The notes beneath the pieces are model-generated. The model was not told where the DNA came from, did no database searches, and saw only the letters and a program-made list of their open reading frames with translations. A stretch of DNA of 13,410 nt, taken from NCBI GenBank assembly GCA_021811505.1, contig JAJZOM010000196.1:1-13410 (forward strand), read 5' to 3'. Positions 5,843 to 13,056 of the stretch are shown here, piece by piece. Numbering within the stretch: position 1 is the stretch's first letter; every line of letters begins with the position of its first letter. Origin of the DNA: Thermoplasmata archaeon. Its GTDB lineage: Archaea > Thermoplasmatota > Thermoplasmata > Thermoplasmatales > Thermoplasmataceae. The position numbers and the translations under genes are program-made.

Positions 5843-6187
5843 TCAAGCATTTCCTCGGGAATCTCCCTTAGATTTTCCAAAGGCAAGCACCGGTTTCCAG
5901 GTCTCTCTGTTCGGAGTTATGAAAAATGTCTTACCAGGGAAAACCACAATTAATTCATTTTTCCTGTTAAAATGGGCATAATAGGGAATTTCTTTCACCG
6001 TCATAAGATTCTCACTGATGGACTTAATCGTGCCCTTGAATCTGCCGTCTTCTACACCAACTCGAAGCATTGTCCATACCCTCCCCTCCTTTCTTCCAAG
6101 AATCTGCAGGGAGTCAAGGATAGTCTTGTCTTTCAGGCTTTCTATAATTATAATGCCGTGATAATCCTCAGTCGAATCCTTGTCCAT
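5843..6187 (-). CDS. Hypothetical protein, 114 residues
   Basis: I do not recognise a family. The protein is soluble and beta-rich, with strands such as YHGIIIIESLKDKTILDSL, RVWTMLRVGV, GRFKGTIKSI and ELIVVFPGKTFFITP. It ends in a basic, glycine-rich tail (FGKSKGDSRGNA). The strand-turn pattern suggests a small beta-barrel, possibly a binding domain, but no motif proves that. The ATG at 6187 is supported by a TATA-like ACTATTAT about 27 bases upstream. It follows lysE by 101 bases on the same strand and could be partly read through from it. It faces the small membrane protein gene tail to tail. Confidence 0.68.
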   Translation of the reverse strand: MDKDSTEDYHGIIIIESLKDKTILDSLQILGRKEGRVWTMLRVGVEDGRFKGTIKSISENLMTVKEIPYYAHFNRKNELIVVFPGKTFFITPNRETWKPVLAFGKSKGDSRGNA

Positions 6188-6210
6188 GGTAACTGGTACA
6201 GATGGGGAGA

Positions 6211-6218
6211 ATAATAGT
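6211..6218 (-). promoter_or_regulatory. Candidate TATA box for the 114-residue protein gene
   Basis: On the minus strand ACTATTAT, preceded by GTAAA, is centred about 27 bases before the ATG at 6187. The spacing fits a leaderless transcript. The sequence itself is a weak match to the archaeal consensus. Confidence 0.35.
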
Positions 6219-6288
6219 TTTACTTATCAGTGAGAGTACTGCGGCAACTTTACTGGAGTCACGTTCATGCCACTGTTCCCTAACTGCT

Positions 6289-6945
6289 TCAAACAAAACT
6301 CAACCATGGAATGTAACCCGCAACTTCGATTCCCGACGCCACCGCTGCAATAATGCCGAAACCAAATATTGCCATACCTGCAATCCGTCCAACCCATCCC
6401 ATGACTTTATCGCTCAACTTTGTGCGGATCATGCTGATGAAGGTGCTGAGTGTCAGCCACCATAGCATGGACCCGCTGAATACACCTGCAATTATGAAGA
6501 TCGCTGTATACACAGGATCTGAGGAGGATACAAAACCAATTGAAGCAAATATTGCCACAAAGAGAAGTATAGTCATGGGATTTGTTAATGTCAGGACCAG
6601 CGTTGAAAGATAATTCCATTTCAGGTGATTCGTGTTTACGGCTGAGGCACAGACCGCAAACGGTTTACGAACTGTTTTCAGACCAAAGTAGCATAACGCG
6701 ATTCCTCCGAACATCTGTATCCATATATGATCAGATAACAGCATACCGGAAATCACTGCCAAACCAAAGGCTGCTGCTGCGCCATAGAAAGCATCCGCAC
6801 TTGCTGCCCCAAGTCCACTGATTATGCCTGCGATCTTCCCGTAGCTAATGTTGCGCTGGATACAGAGGATTCCTATAGGGCCAACTGGTGCCGCTATGGA
6901 GAAACCAATCAGAAGCCCCTGCATGAATATGTACGGGAGCGGCAC
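6289..6945 (-). CDS. LysE/RhtB-family amino acid exporter
   Basis: This 218-residue integral membrane protein has six likely helices and belongs to the LysE/RhtB superfamily. The family signature is at the N-terminus: FSIAAPVGPIGILCIQRNISYG, where APVGP is the conserved substrate-path loop, followed by a Gly/Ala-rich helix (SGLGAASADAFYGAAAAFG). Mid-protein TNPMTILLF is the second conserved repeat-related Asn-Pro segment. Members export amino acids or small metabolites using the proton gradient; the substrate here cannot be read from sequence. The GTG start at 6945 directly follows the regulator's TAA, so the two are co-transcribed. An ATG eight codons in (MQGLLIGFS) is an alternative start. 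Regulation by the adjacent Lrp-type protein is likely. Confidence 0.9.
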   Translation of the reverse strand: MPLPYIFMQGLLIGFSIAAPVGPIGILCIQRNISYGKIAGIISGLGAASADAFYGAAAAFGLAVISGMLLSDHIWIQMFGGIALCYFGLKTVRKPFAVCASAVNTNHLKWNYLSTLVLTLTNPMTILLFVAIFASIGFVSSSDPVYTAIFIIAGVFSGSMLWWLTLSTFISMIRTKLSDKVMGWVGRIAGMAIFGFGIIAAVASGIEVAGYIPWLSFV

Positions 6946-7455
6946 TTAACTTTCCCCGGGATTGTGTGGACCTGAAGATTGCGGATTGTTTGTTTCCTCA
7001 AGTTTCAGAGGGATTCGAATTGTTTCCTTCGCAGTACTCAGAACAATGGTCGTACGTGTCCTTAATACTCCAGGTATCCCCTTCATTGCGTCATTTACAA
7101 CAAAATCAAGATGTTTGTTATCCCTGCACCTTACCTTGAGGAGATAGTCGTCGTCCCCCGCGATATGATGGCATTCCTGAACTTCTTCGAGAATCTTGAT
7201 GCTTTCCAGAAATCCTGTCCTGTGATGAGGGCGATCTATGTTGACCGCAATGAAGGCAATTACATGGAGGCCCATTGATTCTGCGCTCACATTTGCAGTG
7301 AAGCTTTCGATTATCCCGGATTTCTGCAGCTGGTGAACCCTTTCTGCCGCTGCTGGAGCCGATAATCCCAGTTCGTTCCCCAATTCTTTCCAGCTGATTC
7401 GTGCGTTATCCATCATTAGCTTAATTATTTTGATATCCAATGTATCAATAGTCAT
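6946..7455 (-). CDS. Lrp/AsnC-family transcriptional regulator
   Basis: This 169-residue protein has the standard two-domain layout. An N-terminal helix-turn-helix (about residues 3-50; LDIKIIKLMMDNARISWKELGNELGLS then AERVHQLQKSGII) precedes a RAM/AsnC ligand-binding domain (about 65-145). The latter contains the typical VQECHHIAGDDDYLLKVRC strand-turn and an IPGVLRTRTTIVL strand. A polar tail of about 20 residues is extra. Such proteins assemble as dimers to octamers, sense amino acids and often regulate themselves. The next gene is a LysE-type exporter with zero spacing, a classic regulator-exporter pair. The ATG at 7455 is exactly where the TATA box at 7478-7487 predicts a leaderless start. 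Confidence 0.92.
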   Translation of the reverse strand: MTIDTLDIKIIKLMMDNARISWKELGNELGLSAPAAAERVHQLQKSGIIESFTANVSAESMGLHVIAFIAVNIDRPHHRTGFLESIKILEEVQECHHIAGDDDYLLKVRCRDNKHLDFVVNDAMKGIPGVLRTRTTIVLSTAKETIRIPLKLEETNNPQSSGPHNPGES

Positions 7456-7472
7456 TTACCTATTATTCCAAA

Positions 7473-7509
7473 GTAATATTTATAAATTACTTAGTAAATA
7501 TAAGTAAAT
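7473..7509 (-). promoter_or_regulatory. Promoter and likely operator of the lrp-lysE operon
   Basis: ATTTATAAAT (7478-7487) is a strong TATA box centred 27 bases before the ATG at 7455. It lies inside the dyad GTAATATTTATAAATTAC (7473-7490), whose outer arms GTAAT and ATTAC are exact. Next to it is the palindrome TTACTTAGTAA (7487-7497). AGTAAAT occurs at 7493-7499 and 7503-7509, ten bases apart. Repeated A/T-rich half sites on one helix face are typical of Lrp-type binding, so autorepression by TATA occlusion is the natural inference. The remaining bases of the 7456-7628 gap hold the 3' flank of the chelatase gene and nothing else I can name. Confidence 0.55.
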
Positions 7510-7628
7510 TCTGGAAATTTCGCACGTATTGAAAATCAGCAGGAAATGAGGCGATGTCTGTTTAATATATTTCTGGTTTTTTTGGATCCAAGAGCCGGGA
7601 AATCGGACATAGGATCCGGGGCAACCGG

Positions 7629-9470
7629 TTAGATCCCTATCCGGATTTGATGCTCTAATTCTGCAATATTTATGACCCTGCCACCGGAACATCTGGCGAT
7701 AGTGTCATTGAAAGTCGGGAGGAACTTCTGTGATCCCCTGCTTGAATGCACGATGTATACATCACTGGTTTTGCCGAGTTCAGTGGAAAGATCCTCAATT
7801 TCCTGCTTCATGTCTCCACTGACCGGCACATTCCCCTTGCCGTCAGTGAGAAACATTGCTATGCCTCTTCCATTTTTCCTGAATTCCTCCGATGACAGGC
7901 TGTTTGCAAGCATCAGGGCATGCGATAATGGAGTTTTTCCCCTGATTTCTACAGCATCAATCAGGTTTTCTATGCTCGACAGATTCCTGGAATAGTTTGT
8001 TGCGATCTCTCCCGCAGTTCCGGAAAACGTGATGAGTGCAACCCTGCTCCTGGAAATGTAAGCGCTCGTGATCAGGGACCTGGAGATGTTCTTAGCCGCC
8101 TGCATTCTCTGGAATACTCCCATTGATCTGCTCGTATCCAGTGCAATTATTATGGGTACTGAACCCCTGGACACGGTATCCCTGAACTGGATGTCCCTGA
8201 ATGTCAGTTTTTTTCTGCCATTTTTTGCCATGCTGATCATTGAGGAGTAGAAGTCGAATGTGACTCCATCCTTCTGGCCAATGCGCCTGTAGGAATGTGA
8301 TGTACCGGTCTTTCCGGACAGTTTTACCTCATTCCTTGCATCAATGTTCACTTTCATGTCCTCAGATTCTTTTCTTTCAGGCGAATTCCTGCTTCCCGTA
8401 TCTCTGTCCTGAGATTCTGATTCCTCTCCCGATGCCGGGCTGTCATCCTGCCTGTCCAGTTCGTTGATCTTATCTTCTATTTCCTGTTCAACGCTTTCCT
8501 GCTGTTTCTTCTGATTTTTAAGCCTGTGCCTGAGCGAGAATTTAAGGGCGGTGCGTATGTCTTCGATGCTTACCTCTTTACGTGAAGAAAGGGCTGCAAT
8601 GGCCCTGGCAACCTTTACTGTAGTGATCATTGACCTGTTGCTCAGGGAATACTTGAGAACGATTGTTGCAATGAATCTGAGCAGCTGAGATCCCACACTG
8701 ACTTCAGGCAGGATTTTCCTGGCTCTGACAATTCTTTCACTGAGTTCATCTTCTTCCGCCTGAAACTGTGCCATAAATCCTGTATAGTTTGACTCGAATT
8801 CCTGAACCCTCCTGACGATTTCCAGAAGTTCATCCTCATTGCCCGGCAGTTCTGCTTCCACTGAAATGCCGAATCTGTCAAGGAATTGCGGCCTCAATTC
8901 TCCCTCTTCAGGATTCATGGTGCCGACAAGAATAATTCTGGAAGGATGGATCACCGAGATGCTTTCCCTCTCCACAATGTTAATTCCGGAGGCTGATGCA
9001 TCCAGGATGGAATCTATTATGTTGTCGTCGAGAAGGTTGACCTCGTCGATATAGAGTATTCCCCGGTTTGCTTCCGCAAGAAGACCCGGATGCAGTTCCA
9101 GTTCTCCTCCTTCTATGGCTTTCCTTATACTCAGCGAACCGACCACCCTGTCGAGGGTCGCGCTAACCGGGAGTTCCACAATCCTCATTTTTCTTGAAAT
9201 TTTATCAATGCTGATACTGCTGGATTTGGTTTTGCAGTCGTCACACATATTTTCATTGTCAAGCGGATCACACCCGAATCTGCACCCTTGCACGATTTCA
9301 ATCTCCGGAAGTACCGATGCCAGCGCCCTCACTGCAGTAGATTTTGCCACCCCCTTAGGTCCCTTTATCAGCACGCCCCCGATAGTGGGATCAACTGAAT
9401 TTACGAGAAGAGCAAGCTTCAGGTCATCCTGCCCGACAACAGCGGAAAACGGGAATGTTTTTCTGTTCAC
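7629..9470 (-). CDS. Fused ChlI/ChlD-type chelatase subunit (AAA+ and VWA)
   Basis: This 613-residue protein is the probable ATPase partner of CobN for cobalt insertion. The AAA+ module (1-310) has Walker A GPKGVAKST (37-45), Walker B GILYIDEVNLLDD (137-149), the sensor segment VGTMNPEEG and LDRFG. A Cys4 insert (Cys63, 67, 76, 79) occurs where many relatives have one. Residues about 325-400 form a charged, low-complexity linker. The VWA domain (about 437-613) has a full MIDAS: DTSRSM (445-450), Thr513 in GKTPL and Asp543 in LTDGKG. It therefore does the work of separate I and D (or CobS and CobT) subunits. The GTG start shares one base with the cobN stop (TAGTG), and GGAGG lies ten bases upstream, so translation is coupled. 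Magnesium-chelatase use is unlikely without chlorophyll genes nearby. Confidence 0.92.
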   Translation of the reverse strand: MNRKTFPFSAVVGQDDLKLALLVNSVDPTIGGVLIKGPKGVAKSTAVRALASVLPEIEIVQGCRFGCDPLDNENMCDDCKTKSSSISIDKISRKMRIVELPVSATLDRVVGSLSIRKAIEGGELELHPGLLAEANRGILYIDEVNLLDDNIIDSILDASASGINIVERESISVIHPSRIILVGTMNPEEGELRPQFLDRFGISVEAELPGNEDELLEIVRRVQEFESNYTGFMAQFQAEEDELSERIVRARKILPEVSVGSQLLRFIATIVLKYSLSNRSMITTVKVARAIAALSSRKEVSIEDIRTALKFSLRHRLKNQKKQQESVEQEIEDKINELDRQDDSPASGEESESQDRDTGSRNSPERKESEDMKVNIDARNEVKLSGKTGTSHSYRRIGQKDGVTFDFYSSMISMAKNGRKKLTFRDIQFRDTVSRGSVPIIIALDTSRSMGVFQRMQAAKNISRSLITSAYISRSRVALITFSGTAGEIATNYSRNLSSIENLIDAVEIRGKTPLSHALMLANSLSSEEFRKNGRGIAMFLTDGKGNVPVSGDMKQEIEDLSTELGKTSDVYIVHSSRGSQKFLPTFNDTIARCSGGRVINIAELEHQIRIGI

Positions 9471-12400
9471 TAATTTTCAGCCTCCGATTCAGCACCCGAA
9501 TAAATTTCATTGAGATTTTCAAGCAGCCCCTCGGCAGGTTTCCATATTCCCCTGTTGGCTGCCTCAATCAGTCTCCCGGTTAACTCCTCGAATGCCCATG
9601 GATTCTCCTTCTTGAACCATTCCCTCATATCTCCGTTGATCACGAACTGTTCCGTCACCCTGTCAAATATCCTGTCGTTCACCATTCGTGTGGTGGATGC
9701 CCAGCCATAAAGGTGTTCTATCTTCTTCAGCATCTCGGTTGCCCCCCTGTATCCGAAGTTCTTCTGTGAGTCTATCCAGCTCCCGTTCAGAAGCTTTCCG
9801 ACCGAAGTTCTCTCGATTTCATCCTTCATTGTCCTTATCTTCGGGTTCCCCGGATTGAAAGTGTCCTCAAACATGAGCCTTGGATTCGAACCGGATTTCT
9901 TCGATAGGAGATAGAACCCTCCTGCATAGCTGTAATTGCAACTGTCGTCCATTATGTCAATTTCATCGATTTCCCTCTTGTGAACAAGAGTGTCAATATC
10001 TCTGGAAACCTCCATAAGTGACGTTTTCGCTTCAATGCCGAACTTGCCCTTTCCGTATGCGTAACCCATCCAGTTGAGGAACACGTCGGCCAGATCTCCT
10101 TCAGAAAGCCATTCGCCGGACTCTACAGCGTTGCTTACCCCCGAACCGTATGATCCTGGCCTGGAGGAGAATATCCTGTTTGTGTGCCCGTATTTCTTTG
10201 CGTTTTTTACAACAAAATTACTGTCATCAGGTTCATCAAGCCTGGACACCATGGTCACTGCCTCGTCTATCAGTTCCACGAGATTGAACAGGTTGTCCCT
10301 TACAATGCCGCTGATCTGGATTACGACATCAATTCTCGGTCGCCCGAGATCGGCAAGAGGTATCGGCCTGACGCCTTTTATCTTCCTTGAACCTTCCTGC
10401 CAGATCGGTTCAACTCCGAGAGTGTAAAGCACCTGTGAAACAAGTTCACCGTCCGACCTGAAGACGTCGGTAGACCACAGGACGAAACCTATTGCAGAGG
10501 GGTATTTACCCTCCTGATCCAGGTGATCCCTGATTAGCCTGTTGGCAAGAAGCACCCCAATCTGCCAGGCCGAAGTTGTGGGAACCTTGAACGGATCCAC
10601 GGCATAGAAATTCCTTCCGGTGGGTATTACGTCATACCTGCCCCTGGTCAGGGAACCGGACGGTCCCACTGGAATGAATTTCCCGTCCATGGCAGAGAGC
10701 AACCCGTTCATCTCGGAATCCCTTGAAGCAATGATGTTCTTCAGTATCCCTTCCTCAAGTGGTGGCAATGGCTTTTGTTCGTTTATTGCCTCAATGATCC
10801 TCACTTGAGCCTTGTCCTTGCCCTCTTTCATGACAAGCGAGGATTCTTCAAATCTCGAAGCTGTGAGAACGTATTCCGCGAGATCTTCGGCACCGGGCAG
10901 ATCGCCGAAGGAGTGGAGTCCCTTTGAGATTACAGAGTCCTTGAAAAGATTGAGGCGGTGCTCGATTTCATGAGTCCCCTTTTCCGGATTCGAGAAGTCA
11001 ATGGTCAGACCCATGGATGATGATTTTTCCTTTATTTCCTCGAGTATTATTTCCCTCCTTTGTGGATTCTCCGCCTTTTCAGATTCCTCGTATTCCTCTA
11101 TGAGGTCTTCCAGTTCTCTGGCTTCTTCAGGCATGTCGTCAAAGGATGTGGGGGGCGTGATATGGTCAAGGAGTACTGCATAACTCCTCCTTTTGGCAGT
11201 TATTCCCTCTCCTGGGACGTTTGTGGAGTAAATGTACAGATGAGGCACAGTGCCTATTGACACCTGGGGAGAACAGCCACTGGAAAGTGCGAGGCCCTTG
11301 CCGGGAGTGAATTCCAGTGTGCCGTGTGTTCCGACATGGATTATAACGTCTGCCATGAATTTCCTCTCCATCCACTTGTAGAAGGCGATCCAGTAAGGGG
11401 TCAAAGGCGTGTGGGAATCATGGATCAGCCTGATGCTGTTTTCATCATCTTTCCATTCAATTCTTTTGGGCTGAATTGCAACCATGACATTTCCGCTTAT
11501 GAAGCCCGGAATTAGGAATTCGCGCCCATTGAACATATAGGTGCTCTGGCCGGATACGGGAGGAAGCCACCGTTCGATAATCTCCTTTCGTTCTTTTTCT
11601 GGAATTTCGGACAGCCATTCATTATACTCATCTATGGTAACATCTCCGACTCTTCCACCCTTAGACTCTATGTCGTTGATTGTGGTCCATCGTCCTTCGG
11701 GTACTGCCCTTCTCTCCATTATCTCCTTTATCAGGTCTTTACCAGAGTCAGGAATCGACCCAAGCGAGTAGCCTCGATCAATCATGGCTTTCAGGATATT
11801 CACGGAGCTCTGGAGGGTGTCAAGCCCTGTTGCCGTCCCTATGTTTGCTTCCAGATCTTTGTATGATGAGCCGGAGTGCAGTATTATGGCAACCTTCTTT
11901 TCACTGTTGGGCTTGTATTTCAGGTCGACCCATCTGTTTACCCTGCTGATGAGGTAAGAGATCTGATCCGTTACGGCCCTCAGCTTCCTGAACTTGAAGC
12001 CTTTGTAAGACACTTTCTCTATTACTCCGGTGATTATCGGTTCAATAGTGCCATCCATCTCAGGGAGCATTACGCTCATTATCGTGCTTACAACGTCCAT
12101 GCCTTCTCCCTGTAGCCATTCGTCATGAGTCTTATAATAGTAAATAAGCCCCTGGAATACTGGAATACCTATACTCTCAAGAAGGCCGGTTCCCTTATTT
12201 TTCAGGAGGGAAAACGACATCAGGTTTATCACCGCGTCGACACGGGCCTTTCCGTTGTCCGTGAAGAACTTCCTGATGCAGTCCTCGCTGCTGTCTATTC
12301 CGAGGTTCGTATCACCAAATCCGCTGGTGAATACGGCAACCGGCACAATCTCACGTCTTTCCAGTTCCCGTATTACTGTGTCTACTACCTCGATATCACC

Positions 12401-12928
12401 GTCAACCCATGCTGTTCTGTAGAAGAGTATGCCAACCCTCCGTTTCCATTGGAATTGACCGAGATACGATTCCGAATCCTCGAAAACCGCACTGTGATCC
12501 GGATGGTATATACCTGAGAACGGTAATTTCAAGGGTTCTTCATAGGATCCCCTCTCAAGCATGCTTTTCAGGTACAAAATCAGGTTTCTGATGTTCCTGG
12601 ATCCCCCGTAATTATAGTAATCAGAAACTTTCCTTTCCACGGACTCGCTGACCGTTGCATATCTTCGGAGCATTGGATCAATTGCAACAACCAGTTTCTT
12701 GCCGGAAAGAATATCTTCGAGTTTATGCAGCAGGGTTGAATATATTTGCTCGCCGGAGAAATGATGGATGAAGACCGCGTCGGATTCCTTTACATACTGG
12801 AGAAATGCGTCGTCGACCGGGTCAAGCCTTGGATATTTTATTCCAAGCTGGATGCCGAGTTTTTCTGCCTCGTCTATGAAGGTCTTAATTACCGATCCAT
12901 TCCAGCCAATGATTACAGCTAACTTCAC
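9470..12928 (-). CDS. cobN: CobN-type cobaltochelatase large subunit
   Basis: About 1152 residues, close to the usual 1100-1300. It binds the tetrapyrrole and metal and inserts cobalt into the corrin ring with help from the AAA+/VWA subunit. Family blocks are clear: GTHGTLEFTPGKGLALS at about residue 530, then VPGEGITAKRRSYAVLLDHI, RIFSSRPGSYGSGVSNA at about 920, MGYAYGKGKFG, and the C-terminal KNFGYRGATEMLKKIEHLYGW and ENPWAFEELTGRLIEAANRG. The protein is cytosolic, with no signal peptide. The GTG at 12928 (VKLAVIIGWNGS) is preferred because the Rossmann-like first strand begins there; a TTG at 12937 would add three residues. It lies 128 bases after cbiG on the same strand and overlaps the chelatase subunit gene by one base. 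ChlH is the homologous alternative, but the context is B12. Confidence 0.93.
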   Translation of the reverse strand: MKLAVIIGWNGSVIKTFIDEAEKLGIQLGIKYPRLDPVDDAFLQYVKESDAVFIHHFSGEQIYSTLLHKLEDILSGKKLVVAIDPMLRRYATVSESVERKVSDYYNYGGSRNIRNLILYLKSMLERGSYEEPLKLPFSGIYHPDHSAVFEDSESYLGQFQWKRRVGILFYRTAWVDGDIEVVDTVIRELERREIVPVAVFTSGFGDTNLGIDSSEDCIRKFFTDNGKARVDAVINLMSFSLLKNKGTGLLESIGIPVFQGLIYYYKTHDEWLQGEGMDVVSTIMSVMLPEMDGTIEPIITGVIEKVSYKGFKFRKLRAVTDQISYLISRVNRWVDLKYKPNSEKKVAIILHSGSSYKDLEANIGTATGLDTLQSSVNILKAMIDRGYSLGSIPDSGKDLIKEIMERRAVPEGRWTTINDIESKGGRVGDVTIDEYNEWLSEIPEKERKEIIERWLPPVSGQSTYMFNGREFLIPGFISGNVMVAIQPKRIEWKDDENSIRLIHDSHTPLTPYWIAFYKWMERKFMADVIIHVGTHGTLEFTPGKGLALSSGCSPQVSIGTVPHLYIYSTNVPGEGITAKRRSYAVLLDHITPPTSFDDMPEEARELEDLIEEYEESEKAENPQRREIILEEIKEKSSSMGLTIDFSNPEKGTHEIEHRLNLFKDSVISKGLHSFGDLPGAEDLAEYVLTASRFEESSLVMKEGKDKAQVRIIEAINEQKPLPPLEEGILKNIIASRDSEMNGLLSAMDGKFIPVGPSGSLTRGRYDVIPTGRNFYAVDPFKVPTTSAWQIGVLLANRLIRDHLDQEGKYPSAIGFVLWSTDVFRSDGELVSQVLYTLGVEPIWQEGSRKIKGVRPIPLADLGRPRIDVVIQISGIVRDNLFNLVELIDEAVTMVSRLDEPDDSNFVVKNAKKYGHTNRIFSSRPGSYGSGVSNAVESGEWLSEGDLADVFLNWMGYAYGKGKFGIEAKTSLMEVSRDIDTLVHKREIDEIDIMDDSCNYSYAGGFYLLSKKSGSNPRLMFEDTFNPGNPKIRTMKDEIERTSVGKLLNGSWIDSQKNFGYRGATEMLKKIEHLYGWASTTRMVNDRIFDRVTEQFVINGDMREWFKKENPWAFEELTGRLIEAANRGIWKPAEGLLENLNEIYSGAESEAEN
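9481..9485 (-). promoter_or_regulatory. Shine-Dalgarno site for the AAA+/VWA chelatase gene
   Basis: GGAGG on the minus strand lies inside the last codons of cobN, ten bases before the GTG at 9470. It supports that start and internal translation initiation within the operon, in contrast with the leaderless first genes of this window. Confidence 0.6.
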
Positions 12929-12948
12929 AAAAATCAAATCCGTTTCAC

Positions 12949-12957
12949 TTACTAAAT
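12949..12957 (-). promoter_or_regulatory. Weak candidate promoter before cobN
   Basis: ATTTAGTAA on the minus strand is centred about 25 bases before the GTG at 12928 and is preceded by an A7 run that could serve as a BRE. This would give cobN its own leaderless transcript beside read-through from cbiG. The TATA match is poor. Confidence 0.28.
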
Positions 12958-13056
12958 GTTTTTTTGTTCATGCCAGTGAAATTCCATTGAGACAGGAGAC
13001 ATTATCTACGATGTTATGTTCACGAAGAATTGCGGTCAGGTGCAAGTTGTTGTGAT

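Noticed and set aside
7561..7628. Two GGATCC copies and G/C-rich bases after the chelatase gene as a hairpin terminator
   Set aside because: GGATCC is self-complementary, the rest of the segment does not pair well and on the gene's strand it is followed by an A run, not T's.
7672..9513. Plus-strand frames of up to 132 codons opposite the chelatase subunit gene
   Set aside because: They are shadow frames of a gene with intact Walker and MIDAS motifs, with no independent coding evidence.
9510..13055. Several plus-strand open frames of 60-130 codons opposite cobN
   Set aside because: They lie antisense to a well-conserved long gene, have low-complexity Ser/Leu/Pro-rich translations and show no family motifs or promoters.
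12929..13056. Cobalamin riboswitch between cbiG and cobN
   Set aside because: The B12-box core is not present on either strand, and B12 riboswitches are very rare in archaea.
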